A stretch of 39,480 nt of DNA from Rhodocytophaga aerolata (GCF_030503435.1 NZ_JAUKPO010000042.1:1-39480), one strand, 5' to 3'. Counted from the stretch's first letter, positions 6,951 through 14,658 are shown. Translations and numbers: made by a program. Notes: a model not told the origin generated them from the sequence alone.

Positions 6951-8090
6951 TTAGTAACTAAATCCTTCTACAATTATATTTTTATTTACTTTTAACATTT
7001 TCACAAAACCATTAAAAGGGTATGTTGTCGTTCCTTTTGCAATAGCTTCTTTGTATAGTTCTTCAGCCTTATTAATTGATATTAATTGTTGCAAAACTTC
7101 GATTTGTGATTTCGTAGCAATTTTGCTGGTCTTAGCCTTATTCTTTGATGATTTGAATTCTTCCATCAAATGAAGATCAACTATAGCTTTATAGATGGCG
7201 CCATTTAAGCTTTTAATTTTGCCTGTAGATTTCTCTTTCTTCTTAACTGAGATTACGTGATTTATATAGTCTTCATTGATAATACCTTCATTTATTAATT
7301 CAGCTATTTTAGGAATACTTTTAATACTTATTCCCAGGCTAATTAAAAGATTGTAAATGGGTTCTTCAAATTCTTTTTCTAAACTGTTCGAAGGGCCCAC
7401 ATTTACTTGAAATATAATTTCTTTGACCGCTCTACCGTCTTTAATCTCTTTAAATGAAAAAGGTCTATCACTTGTCTTGAGTTCATCTTGAACAGGAATG
7501 ATAATTCTTCTCTTAAAGTCAGCATATAAATCATATTTATCTTGGGCTTCCTTACCAAAAAGCATTGCTTTCAATTCAGATATAGAAATTTTGTATTGAT
7601 TAGTATTAAAGAGAGATTTCAACAACCAGTAAATACGAATTGCATGAGGATTTTTGATCTGAGTCAATTGATAGAGTTCTGCAGTAGTGAAATTACCAGC
7701 TAATTGTAGCAAAAATGGTTTTGCATCATCAAAAAATTTAGAATAAATGTAGCCACTACCTTTTTTATGCATACAACGTGCAACTATAACAACAAAATCG
7801 AAAGTGTCTTTTTCGTTCTTCTTTGCATTAATTTTAAAACCAGTTAGGTTGTCGCATGCTTCTTTCAATGATTTATAACTGTCCCCATCTAAAGTAGAAA
7901 TTACTTCATTTATAGGAATTCTTATCCAATCGAATGATGTATCACTTTTGTTCAATCGAGCAAGCATTGAAATAAATATCCGGCTCTCGATTACGCCCAT
8001 ACTATATCTACCGGTAATTAAATTATTATGCTGAGCCAGGTCTCTATTCTCTTGAGTCTTAAAGAGCTCAAATTGAGGCTTTAGTTTCAT
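6951..8090 (-). CDS. Rep_3-family plasmid replication initiator
   Basis: 379 residues from the ATG at 8088-8090; a TTG at 8108 would add six residues but lies closer to the operator palindrome. The N-terminal half has typical RepB/RepE (Rep_3) features: 'HNNLITGRYSMGVIESRIFI' (opening of the first winged helix) and 'LTQIKNPHAIRIYWLLKSLF' followed by 'ISISELKAMLFG' (second winged helix). The C-terminal third, with 'INEDYINHVISVKKKEKSTG', is a tail seen in longer Bacteroidota initiators. The protein binds iterons upstream of its gene as a monomer to open the origin, and as a dimer represses itself. Eleven iterons and an inverted repeat directly upstream fit this exactly. Confidence 0.9.
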   Translation of the reverse strand: MKLKPQFELFKTQENRDLAQHNNLITGRYSMGVIESRIFISMLARLNKSDTSFDWIRIPINEVISTLDGDSYKSLKEACDNLTGFKINAKKNEKDTFDFVVIVARCMHKKGSGYIYSKFFDDAKPFLLQLAGNFTTAELYQLTQIKNPHAIRIYWLLKSLFNTNQYKISISELKAMLFGKEAQDKYDLYADFKRRIIIPVQDELKTSDRPFSFKEIKDGRAVKEIIFQVNVGPSNSLEKEFEEPIYNLLISLGISIKSIPKIAELINEGIINEDYINHVISVKKKEKSTGKIKSLNGAIYKAIVDLHLMEEFKSSKNKAKTSKIATKSQIEVLQQLISINKAEELYKEAIAKGTTTYPFNGFVKMLKVNKNIIVEGFSY

Positions 8091-8113
8091 AGTAAGTATT
8101 TTGCTCAAAATAC

Positions 8114-8153
8114 AAATAATTATGACAATTAAATCAAGTTGTCATAATTATTT
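8114..8153. promoter_or_regulatory. Rep operator: inverted repeat carrying iteron half-sites
   Basis: AAATAATTATGACAA (8114-8128) and its exact complement TTGTCATAATTATTT (8139-8153) flank a 10-base spacer, 24 bases before the rep ATG. The inner TTGTCATAATT is the same as the 3' part of the iterons (for example 8228-8238). Known Rep_3 proteins bind such inverted half-iterons as dimers to repress rep. Confidence 0.75.
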
Positions 8154-8163
8154 CAATCATTTC

Positions 8164-8457
8164 GAGGTATCTGTCATAATTAGATTAGTTTCGAGTTATG
8201 TGTCATATTTAAAAATTTTAGTGGTAATTGTCATAATTCATCGTGGTATCTGTCATAGTTAAGTTAAATACATAGTTGGTGTTGAATTAAATAGTGGTAT
8301 ATGTCATAATTCAGATGTTTCGTGGTAAGTGTCATAGTTGTAGTGGTATCTGTCATAGTTTATAGTGGTAAGTGTCATAGTTGTAGTGGTATCTGTCATA
8401 ATAAATGAAGTGTTTTAGTGGTAATTGTCATAATTCATCGTGGTATCTGTCATAGTT
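8164..8457 (+). repeat. Eleven iterons of the replication origin
   Basis: Direct repeats of the form GTGGTATCTGTCATAGTT start at 8164, 8193, 8221, 8243, 8294, 8322, 8343, 8365, 8386, 8418 and 8440. Spacing is mostly 21-22 bases, or 28-32 where units are separated; one 51-base gap lies between the fourth and fifth. The first two units are degenerate (GAGG/GAGT starts). Alternating sub-types (ATCTG, AAGTG, AATTG in the centre) are visible. This is the Rep-binding core of the origin, transcriptionally upstream of rep. Confidence 0.88.
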
Positions 8458-8510
8458 GAAGTTTTAAATCATTGATTACAAGGGATTTATGGAGCTTTAA
8501 TAAGTAATAG

Positions 8511-8714
8511 TAAATAAAATAGCTACTAATTAGTTAGTAGCTATTTTATTTAGAAAGCATTTAAAAATGTATTAATAGAATATAATTCCTTATTGGAATT
8601 ATATTCTATTAAATTAGTCGAGTTTTAGCCAAATTGTATTAAACATGTTTATTTAAATTGGATAAATATAATATTAAATAATATTATATTTATAAAGTCG
8701 GGAAATAACCCGAC
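8511..8714. other. Four consecutive hairpins in AT-rich origin flank
   Basis: Perfect inverted repeats follow each other: 8511-8529/8534-8552 (19-bp arms, core TAGCTACTAA, 4-base loop); 8572-8589/8595-8612 (18-bp arms, core GAATATAATTCC, 5-base loop); 8662-8675/8680-8693 (14-bp arms, all A/T, 4-base loop); GTCGGG 8697-8702 / CCCGAC 8709-8714. They separate the iterons from the zinc-ribbon gene. The first two could be bidirectional terminators, the A/T-only part a DNA-unwinding element, and the group a secondary-structure origin (single-strand initiation). The palindromes are seen; the roles are inferred. Confidence 0.7.
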
Positions 8715-8765
8715 AAATATGACAAAACCCTCGAAGTAGGATTTATATTCTATAAAAGACTTCTA

Positions 8766-9065
8766 CTATTTAATTAAGTTTTGAGAATCAATTATAGCTT
8801 TCAATTCATCTATCTGTTTATAAGCCTGAGTAAGTTGTCCTTTGAGAAAAGCTACCTGGCTCATGAGTGATTCAATGGTAGGGTCGGGGGTAGGCCAGGG
8901 CACCAGCTCATCCCCTTTACGAGCCTGTGAAGCATAGCCCCGGCAGGTAGAAGAGCAGTACTGCGCTTGAGATCTGGAAGCAAAGAATTCAGTGCCACAC
9001 CAGGCGCATTGTTTATCAAAGACTTTTGCATTGGCTTTAAAATGGGCACGATTGAATTTAGGCAT
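8766..9065 (-). CDS. Small zinc-ribbon protein with C-terminal coiled coil
   Basis: 99 residues. An N-terminal four-cysteine cluster, CAWC (residues 20-23) and YCSSTC (residues 37-42), forms a probable treble-clef/zinc-ribbon. A helical region from about residue 63 ('IESLMSQVAFLKGQLTQAYK' then 'QIDELKAIID') has heptad spacing. Small proteins of this kind on plasmids often bind DNA or nucleic-acid complexes, but no specific family was recognised. It is transcribed towards the origin hairpins, and its upstream side faces the inverted repeat at 9114-9158. Confidence 0.6.
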   Translation of the reverse strand: MPKFNRAHFKANAKVFDKQCAWCGTEFFASRSQAQYCSSTCRGYASQARKGDELVPWPTPDPTIESLMSQVAFLKGQLTQAYKQIDELKAIIDSQNLIK

Positions 9066-9113
9066 AGGAGAGGAATAAGTGAGTTAGAAATAGTTTATAA
9101 TCATTAGCTGCCA

Positions 9114-9158
9114 ATATATGACATTTAAACGTTATAATAGCGTTTAAATGTCATATAT
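9114..9158. promoter_or_regulatory. 18-bp inverted repeat between divergent genes, iteron-like half-sites
   Basis: ATATATGACATTTAAACG (9114-9131) is exactly complementary to 9141-9158 across a 9-base spacer. Each arm contains TGTCATAT, close to the TGTCATA core of the iterons. It lies between the divergent genes at 9065 and 9223, so it may be an operator, possibly a Rep-dimer site. Confidence 0.6.
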
Positions 9159-9222
9159 CCAAAATCTACTATTCTTTTTTATTTAATTAATCATCTATTA
9201 ACTTTTCTACTATCTTGTATAC

Positions 9223-9630
9223 ATGTCCCAAGATATGAAAACCCACGAAATGCATCCCTTATTTCCCAGCGGAGAGTGGGAAGGTTTCTATTCCTATTAC
9301 CCAGGAGATAAACATTTAATGCAATGTAGCTTCACTTTTTGTAATGCCCTTATTACTGGAAGGGGTAATGATGATATAGGATCTTTTAGCTGGAAAGGAG
9401 TGTACAATACAGCTGTTCTCAGCTGTAGCATGACCAAGTTCTATAGCTCCCATACCGTATTCTACACAGGGGAAGTAGATGAAAATGGCATCTGGGGAAA
9501 CTGGGATATAGATGGAATATGGAGGGGAGGCTTTCATCTTTGGCCAAAAACCAAACAAGAAAATCAGCACGCTCAAAAGGTAGAAATTGAGACCTTGCTA
9601 CAGCAACCACTAATACAGGTATTAAAATAA
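9223..9630 (+). CDS. Conserved hypothetical protein, tryptophan-rich beta-type
   Basis: 135 residues. The sequence is rich in aromatic residues and glycine ('HPLFPSGEWEGFYSYYPGDK', 'GSFSWKGVYNTAVLSCSMTK', 'GIWGNWDIDGIWRGGFHLWP') with no signal peptide or membrane segment. The repeated W-G/G-x-W pattern suggests a small all-beta fold, perhaps lipocalin-like. I recall similar 'HPLFPSGEWEGFY' proteins in other Bacteroidota but no known function. It stands alone, with the iteron-like inverted repeat upstream. Confidence 0.65.
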   Translation: MSQDMKTHEMHPLFPSGEWEGFYSYYPGDKHLMQCSFTFCNALITGRGNDDIGSFSWKGVYNTAVLSCSMTKFYSSHTVFYTGEVDENGIWGNWDIDGIWRGGFHLWPKTKQENQHAQKVEIETLLQQPLIQVLK

Positions 9631-9837
9631 ATGGATACTTATTAATAGTATTTAAGTAGGGACCTTATAGATTTACACTTGGGTATTACTTACTAAAAAA
9701 GGATGTAAATTAAATAAGCGGGGAGGCTAATAAGAATAAAGACGGAGCAATGAAAAATTACACTCATTATCAGTTCTAAAAAAGCCATTGGGTAAAGAAT
9801 AACACCTGTTTAGGTAATAACCTTAAAAGCCACTCGA

Positions 9838-10314
9838 ATGACCAATCCAACACCTACACCTGGCAAGCAACCTTCCTTTCAGTTTATGGGTAACGCATCT
9901 TTGTACGGTCCTTGGCTACTACTAATCAGTTTACTGTTGGTGTTTAACCTTTTCAGTCCGCTCAATTTCCTGCTTACCCAGTTGAGTTATTCCAATTCTA
10001 TTAGTGATCTTCTGTTTAACCGGGCTACAATAGTTGACTGGTTTCTTCACGCCTCAATCACCCTCTTAACGCCCATTGCCCTTGTTAATTTTTGGTACAA
10101 AAAGTCAATTACGCCTTTGCTATTTATCGCTTGTCTATCTTTATCACTATTGGTCGATGTCCTGGAAAGCATTGCCGTTAGCCATAGTTCCGGAGTTTTG
10201 CGAATGCAACGGGAAAGGGTTTACTATAGCTTAGTATTCCGGAGCCTTTTTTGTTTGCCAGCTATTTTATACTTAGTCAGGTCAAGGCATGTCAAAAAGT
10301 TGTTCATTAGATGA
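9838..10314 (+). CDS. Hypothetical four-helix membrane protein
   Basis: 158 residues. Four hydrophobic segments are visible: around residues 24-48, 65-85, 94-110 and 133-148. The N-terminus (MTNPTPTPGKQPSFQFMG) is polar, and a basic tail (RSRHVKKLFIR) suggests the C-terminus is cytoplasmic. The 3' end overlaps the end of the broken minus-strand gene at 10307-10539 by eight bases. No family recognised. Confidence 0.55.
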   Translation: MTNPTPTPGKQPSFQFMGNASLYGPWLLLISLLLVFNLFSPLNFLLTQLSYSNSISDLLFNRATIVDWFLHASITLLTPIALVNFWYKKSITPLLFIACLSLSLLVDVLESIAVSHSSGVLRMQRERVYYSLVFRSLFCLPAILYLVRSRHVKKLFIR

Positions 10315-10539
10315 AGCGCTTAGAGTACTCTTCCAGCGAGTCATCGTCTGAGCAATAGAGCTCGTTGTCAAAAGTTGCCCATATTAGTTTGCCATCAGTT
10401 GTGATTTCTATCATGATTAAATCTCTCTGCAAGCGTTTGGTTTCAAACTCCCCGGCTAAGATCTGGCAAGCAAACATTTCTCTTCTTCATTTACCGGCAG
10501 CAGATTCAGATCAATTCGTAGATGATCAAACATGCCCAT
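10307..10539 (-). pseudogene. Frameshifted small hypothetical gene
   Basis: On the minus strand an ATG at 10537-10539 (or 10531-10533) opens 'MGMFDHLRIDLNLLPVNEEE', which hits a stop about 28 codons in. Protein-like sequence resumes in another frame as 'LAGEFETKRLQRDLIMIEIT', 'TDGKLIWATFDNELYCSDDD', ending at 10307. Joined, the parts read like one ~75-residue protein of the type 'MGMFD..L..LP....FETK.L....IEIT.DG.L' common in mobile elements. A single indel near 10465-10480 would explain it. Alternative: a real 56-residue protein starting at 10477. Confidence 0.55.
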
Positions 10540-10582
10540 TAGAATATAAATAAGAAGGATGAGTTAATTTAGTTCATGAAAG

Positions 10583-11266
10583 CTAGGTTAAGTTAGGGGA
10601 GGCTTTTTGCAATTCCCGCTCATAGAGCCTTTTGACAGCCATGGGATGAAAAGCTTTGCCATAGCGGGTTTTGAATCCGGCTTGATTTAGTTCTTGGGCA
10701 ATGGCTCGATAGGTTGACCCATTCTGGCGTAAGAGCCGGATCACGGTCAGAGCTCTTACCCAATGCTCATCACTTCTGGCATTCTCCATCAACTTAGCTG
10801 TGCCTTTTTTTCTTATCTCATCCGTGAGAGTAAGATATGGACTACCCAACTTATAGCCTCTCTCTTTTTTTGCAGCCAAGGCTGCCTTGGTCCGCTCTGA
10901 GATCATCTTGCGTTCTTTCTCTGCCAGCGCAGCAAACAGGTGCACCGTGAAATGATCCGCAACCGGTATATCTAAAGCTTTAAATGCTACGCCTGATTCT
11001 AGTAGCGATGAAATAAAAAATACATTACGAGAAAGACGGTCTAGTTTGGCAATCACCAGTAAGGCTCCTTTGGCTTTTGAGAGTGTGATCGCTTTTAAAA
11101 GTTCTGGTCGGTTACTGTTTTTTCCTGATTCAACATCGGTAAACTCTGCTAGTAGTGTTCCACTCTTGCAAAAGTCTGCGACCATTTTTTGTTGAGCCGA
11201 GAGGCCAAGCCCACTCAGACCTTGCTTTTGGGTAGAGACCCGGTAGTAGGCTATATAGATGTTCAT
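10583..11266 (-). CDS. Serine recombinase (resolvase/invertase family)
   Basis: 227 residues from the ATG at 11264-11266; a longer start at 11296 adds ten residues with no family match. The resolvase N-terminal domain carries 'YIAYYRVSTQKQ' with catalytic Ser at position 11, 'LLVIAKLDRLSRN' (the Arg motif), and 'AALAEKERKMISERTKAALA'. A C-terminal helix-turn-helix ('GSTYRAIAQELNQAGFKTR') binds DNA. The enzyme makes double-strand breaks via a Ser-DNA bond at short sites to resolve or invert DNA. It is divergent from, and about half identical to, the recombinase at 11633-12298. Two divergent paralogues on a plasmid suggest multimer resolution or remains of two elements. Confidence 0.88.
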   Translation of the reverse strand: MNIYIAYYRVSTQKQGLSGLGLSAQQKMVADFCKSGTLLAEFTDVESGKNSNRPELLKAITLSKAKGALLVIAKLDRLSRNVFFISSLLESGVAFKALDIPVADHFTVHLFAALAEKERKMISERTKAALAAKKERGYKLGSPYLTLTDEIRKKGTAKLMENARSDEHWVRALTVIRLLRQNGSTYRAIAQELNQAGFKTRYGKAFHPMAVKRLYERELQKASPNLT

Positions 11267-11386
11267 AGAAGAGGAGTGAAACGTAAATTTTCTCAATCTA
11301 CAAAAAAATTTCTTTTGTCACAACTCAGCAACGCACGTTTATGATCTGATAAATTTGGCTATATTTCCCAATTAATTTAAAAAAGC

Positions 11387-11566
11387 ATGATTGAACTCAA
11401 GAAAATCTCTCCGGAGGACACCCTGGAGGTAAGCAAAATGAAGGATAAGTTTAACCGCTACGTTATGCAGATGAAAATTCAATGGAGTGAACTTTCATTT
11501 GAGGAGCGAAAGGACTTGTATGCGAAGCTTCGAAAAGTGGAAGATAAGCTTAGTCAATATGAGTAG
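11387..11566 (+). CDS. Small hypothetical protein between recombinases
   Basis: 59 residues from the ATG at 11387 to TAG at 11564-11566. It is highly charged and predicted almost entirely helical ('VSKMKDKFNRYVMQMKIQWS', 'FEERKDLYAKLRKVEDKLSQ'). Codon use is unremarkable and no stop interrupts it. It precedes the second recombinase by 66 bases in the same orientation, so it may be its partner or an independent small regulator. No family recognised. Confidence 0.5.
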   Translation: MIELKKISPEDTLEVSKMKDKFNRYVMQMKIQWSELSFEERKDLYAKLRKVEDKLSQYE

Positions 11567-11605
11567 GAGCAAGGAGGGAGTATAACCACCAAACCTCTAC
11601 AATGA

Positions 11606-11617
11606 ATTGTTAACAAT
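11606..11617. promoter_or_regulatory. 12-bp palindrome upstream of second recombinase
   Basis: ATTGTTAACAAT is a perfect palindrome 15 bases before the recombinase ATG at 11633. It could be an operator or part of a recombination site. Confidence 0.35.
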
Positions 11618-11632
11618 CTATTATATATATGT

Positions 11633-12298
11633 ATGCAAACCTATATTGCCTACTATAGAGTCTCTACTAAAGGTCAGGAGCAGTCTGGCTTAGGCCTGGA
11701 AGCACAGCGGAAAGTGGTGGAAAGTTATATTAAAAACAAAGGTCACATTCTGGAAGAATTCACTGACATTGAATCAGGGAAAAATGATAGTCGAAAAGAA
11801 TTGCAAAAAGCCATCAGCCTGGCTAATCAAAAAGGAGCTACTTTGCTGATTGCAAAACTAGATAGGCTGTCTCGAAATCTAACATTTATTTCTTCACTCA
11901 TGGATAGTGGGGTAAAATTCCTCTGCTGTGACCTGCCCGAAGCCAATGAGTTTACCATCCATATTTTTGCTGCCCTTGCCCAGCAGGAACGCAAGATGAT
12001 TTCCCAGCGTACTAAAGCAGCTTTGGAGGTAAAAAAGAAAGCCGGCATCAGGTTAGGTTCACCTCAAAACTTCACTTATGAGCATCGAGTGAAGGGAGGC
12101 AGTAGCAGAACAGAAAAGGCCAAAGAGGTGCTGGCTAATAAACAAGCAGCTAAAATCATTGTAAGGCTGAGAAAAGAAAGGTGGACCCTTGCCGCTATAG
12201 CAGCTGAGTTGAATATGGACGGATATCGGACTTCCATGGGAAAGCTGTTTACACCCATGAGCGTTAAGCGACTTTTTGACCGCTATTGGCTAGTATAA
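11633..12298 (+). CDS. Serine recombinase (resolvase/invertase family)
   Basis: 221 residues. 'YIAYYRVSTKGQ' carries the catalytic Ser at residue 11; 'LLIAKLDRLSRNLTF' and 'AALAQQERKMISQRTKAALE' complete the catalytic domain. 'WTLAAIAAELNMDGYRTSMG' followed by 'FTPMSVKRLFDRY' is the DNA-binding helix-turn-helix. The layout, linker and C-terminal 'PM(S/A)VKRL' block match the divergent paralogue at 10583-11266, so the pair descends from a duplication or from two related elements. Expected role: site-specific resolution of plasmid multimers or inversion. Start: ATG immediately after an AT-rich leader. Confidence 0.88.
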   Translation: MQTYIAYYRVSTKGQEQSGLGLEAQRKVVESYIKNKGHILEEFTDIESGKNDSRKELQKAISLANQKGATLLIAKLDRLSRNLTFISSLMDSGVKFLCCDLPEANEFTIHIFAALAQQERKMISQRTKAALEVKKKAGIRLGSPQNFTYEHRVKGGSSRTEKAKEVLANKQAAKIIVRLRKERWTLAAIAAELNMDGYRTSMGKLFTPMSVKRLFDRYWLV

Positions 12299-12317
12299 TA
12301 GTCTATAGTAGATTTAT

Positions 12318-12644
12318 TTACTCATTGTGCTGATGTTTTAATTTCAGGCTAATTAGCTTTTGATACAACTTATGTGCCATCGTATCTAACTCTTGATGGA
12401 ACTCATACGCATCTATACTCAGATAACTTTTCATCCATTCATCATACAAATTATATAAATTTTCATTTTGCTCTTCTACGCTGAATCCTGTTAAGGTAAG
12501 TATACTATGTGTTAAATCACAATAATAGGGCTCGGTAATAATCAGCAGATCGTTTAACCCATAGATTAATTTATGAGATTTCATTTCTTCTTTAATCAGC
12601 TTTACAATAAGCTCAGGTGTTATCAAAGATGCGTCAGATTGCAT
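12318..12644 (-). CDS. Hypothetical helical protein
   Basis: 108 residues, no signal peptide and no membrane segment. The composition (acidic N-terminal two thirds, basic 'KLYQKLISLKLKHQHNE' tail) and residues such as 'YDEWMKSYLSIDAYEFHQEL' suggest an all-helical cytosolic protein. It is convergent with the second recombinase (20 bases between stops) and divergent from the XRE regulator at 12757, with a perfect 16-bp palindrome between the two starts. It might therefore be under that regulator. Function unknown. Confidence 0.55.
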   Translation of the reverse strand: MQSDASLITPELIVKLIKEEMKSHKLIYGLNDLLIITEPYYCDLTHSILTLTGFSVEEQNENLYNLYDEWMKSYLSIDAYEFHQELDTMAHKLYQKLISLKLKHQHNE

Positions 12645-12706
12645 ATAGTTAAACAGGTTGAATAAAATTTAAGTAATTACCAAATATACGCAATTTTATT
12701 ATATTT

Positions 12707-12722
12707 AGGAACTATAGTTCCT
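12707..12722. promoter_or_regulatory. 16-bp perfect palindrome, likely operator
   Basis: AGGAACTATAGTTCCT is perfectly self-complementary. It lies between the divergent genes at 12644 (minus) and 12757 (plus), 35 bases before the XRE gene, where an autorepressor of that family would bind. Confidence 0.6.
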
Positions 12723-12756
12723 GTTTTACTGAACTTTGCCTGCTTATTTTTCCTCC

Positions 12757-12993
12757 ATGGATACCATCGGGCAAGTTTTCGGGGCTGTTCTCTATAAAAT
12801 AAGACAACAGAAAGGGCTTACACAGGAGAAATTAGCCGAAAGAAGTAATGTAGATAGGAAATATATCTATCTACTGGAAAAAGGAAAAAGACAACCTACG
12901 TTGACCACTATATTTGCACTGGCAAGCGCATTGGCTATAAGCCCACTTGAATTAATTGAAGAAGTTTTAAAGCAGCTGAAATCTGAACAATAA
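12757..12993 (+). CDS. XRE-family transcriptional regulator
   Basis: 78 residues from the ATG at 12757; a TTG at 12736 would add seven residues without family support. The helix-turn-helix is textbook: 'LYKIRQQKGLTQEKLAERSN', then 'RKYIYLLEKGKRQPTLTTIF' and 'LASALAISPLELI'. A single-domain HTH_3 protein, probably dimeric, repressing its own gene through the palindrome at 12707-12722 and perhaps the divergent gene. No toxin or methylase neighbour marks it as part of a restriction or toxin module. Confidence 0.85.
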   Translation: MDTIGQVFGAVLYKIRQQKGLTQEKLAERSNVDRKYIYLLEKGKRQPTLTTIFALASALAISPLELIEEVLKQLKSEQ

Positions 12994-13520
12994 AAAACAG
13001 GGGGCATTCTATAGAAAAAGAAGGAGATAAATAACATTTTCAGTATCCATGCTTCTATCTTAATTCATTTTTGCTGAGCGGCTTATAAAGGTCATCCGGA
13101 GGAAATATTTCTCCTGGAGGGTTTTAAAATTTCATCTATATAAGCATTGGGCTATCTTAACCAGGGAAGGCGGTTTGCCATCGTGATCCTTATGGAATAT
13201 AACAACGTGGGCAATGACTGATGTTTTATTTGTTTTTCTTGAGCAACTAGAGAAAGTTTAATTGCTAGAATGGGTTATCATCTTGCCTGCCGTGTAAAAA
13301 ATTTATTAGTCTTCCCAGCTTAAGAACATGTTCTTTTTTAAACTATAAGGCCACCCTCGTTTGCTATGATATCATCTTTCGTTCTTTTTACGCGTGTGCT
13401 GCAAATATGTGATAAGTAAAGTGCTCATAATTGATTCTGTTCAAAATAAAAGCATCCATAGTCTACCTTATGATTATCTATTTCTAGGCAGGTAAAATGG
13501 TTGATAAAAAATGATAAAAA
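12994..13520. other. Gene-free stretch
   Basis: About 530 bases between two XRE genes. Only short frames are present (for example 'MTDVLFVFLEQLEKV' near 13218) and no strong hairpin or repeat was found. Possibly eroded coding sequence. Confidence 0.4.
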
Positions 13521-13757
13521 TTATCCCTCTAAATCTTTAAAAAACTCCTTCATGCTTATATTATGGATATCTAAAATCCGAAGCAGACTTGCAAAAGTAA
13601 AGTTAGTGCCTTTCTCATGATTACCATAGCCCACTCTTGGCAGGTCATGATCGTAGGCAAATTTTTCATAGGAACTATAGCCTTTTTCTATCCGGAGCCT
13701 TTTGATCTTGGCAGCAATTTGTAAAATTCTTGGATCGATTGATTGCTCTTTCACCAT
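13521..13757 (-). CDS. XRE-like transcriptional regulator
   Basis: 78 residues from the ATG at 13755-13757. Longer versions from an ATG at 13796 or a TTG at 13817 add a phenylalanine-rich lead that does not fit the family. The helix-turn-helix is 'IAAKIKRLRIEKGYSSYEKF', 'AYDHDLPRVGYGNHEKGTNF', then 'LLRILDIHNISMKEFFKDL', matching the 'FA..H.i.r..y...E.G.n.t...L.rIl..l.isl.eFF' pattern of Bacteroidota HTH_3 proteins. It stands alone; targets unknown. Confidence 0.75.
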   Translation of the reverse strand: MVKEQSIDPRILQIAAKIKRLRIEKGYSSYEKFAYDHDLPRVGYGNHEKGTNFTFASLLRILDIHNISMKEFFKDLEG

Positions 13758-14119
13758 TAGGAAACATTTTGAGGGAAAGTTGGGAAAGAAACGCATAAGA
13801 TTAAACCTATTTAACAATGTTTAAAATAAAATACATAATATAATTTCATAAATCTACTAATCTGTGTATCTTTGTCATATGTTATCGGTGTATAGATGTA
13901 CAATTGGTCATTAGAAGCTCTATTTTATCCGTGCTAAAAAAGAAAAATAAGTATGAAACAGATACAATGTAAATAGTAGACTATTCTTTCAATAAAGAAG
14001 TAAGCACCACAGATAGGGAAGATGGCAATGTGCGTAATCTTCATACATGATTTGACGGCAGAGAAAGGGATGAGCGGATACTAAGAGTGTATATTAATAA
14101 AAATAAGAAAAACCCTTTC
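13758..14119. other. Gene-free stretch with a promoter-like motif
   Basis: TATCTTTG at 13867-13874 matches the Bacteroidota -7 consensus TAnnTTTG, with TTTC 19 bases upstream as a weak -33 element, pointing right. The next gene start is about 240 bases downstream. No other structure seen. Confidence 0.35.
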
Positions 14120-14491
14120 ATGAACAAACCTAAAGATACCTTTTTTGCCACCATGCACCATAGCCAACAGGCAGACTTTGCCCTCATTGAAAAAGCTTCC
14201 CGACAACACATCAGCTATGAACTGATCAGCAGTCTGATCTGCCTGGAAATGGCTAGTAAGCCTGAGGGCTTTGTTAATGAATTTTGTAAAGGTGATAAGT
14301 CATTTATGCAGGCAATGATGGACTTTTTAAATAATTCTGAATTTGCCAGAGACACGTCAACATTCGTTTGCTACTTTCTGGCAACCCTTGGTTACAGGGT
14401 GAAAATGACGGTCGTTATTTCATTTTCCGACCAGGACATAGATAATCCCGTGGAAGAAGCTTCCTATTATTTTAGTAAGCCAAGCAATTAA
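14120..14491 (+). CDS. Small hypothetical regulator-like protein
   Basis: 123 residues from the ATG at 14120. The longer frame from GTG 14087 adds eleven lysine/asparagine-rich residues with no clear value. Helical N-terminal part ('QADFALIEKASRQHISYELI'), then 'FLNNSEFARDTSTFVCYFLA' and 'TLGYRVKMTVVISF'. That end resembles the strand following the helix-turn-helix in the protein at 4436-4765, as does 'VEEASYYFSK' near the C-terminus. Probably a diverged Cro/XRE-like protein; no DNA-binding helix is certain. Upstream of a clear XRE gene in the same orientation. Confidence 0.5.
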   Translation: MNKPKDTFFATMHHSQQADFALIEKASRQHISYELISSLICLEMASKPEGFVNEFCKGDKSFMQAMMDFLNNSEFARDTSTFVCYFLATLGYRVKMTVVISFSDQDIDNPVEEASYYFSKPSN

Positions 14492-14658
14492 CAAAACAGC
14501 CTCAGCAAATAGTAGCCATGTGCTTTTATAGACTGTCTACAAAATAAAGAAGCTTTGCTAGCTGACCCGTCAGGTAGCGTAAACAATTATGGGGGCGAAG
14601 ATTCCCTCCACTAGCTATAAATAGTCAACCAGTTTATCATTTTTAAACAATCCATTGT

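Noticed and set aside
8164-8457. CRISPR array
   Set aside because: The repeats are 18-22 bp with little or no unique spacer, directly upstream of rep; they are iterons.
11300-11320. Another copy of the TTTTGTACCACTTACTC repeat upstream of the first recombinase
   Set aside because: TTTTGTCACAACTCAGC shares only scattered bases with the repeat and has no GGTACAA partner at the right distance.
12736-12756. TTG start for the XRE gene (also TTG/GTG starts at 6774, 8108, 13817, 14087, 32440)
   Set aside because: In each case an in-frame ATG a few codons later gives the normal family N-terminus, so the longer form was not used.
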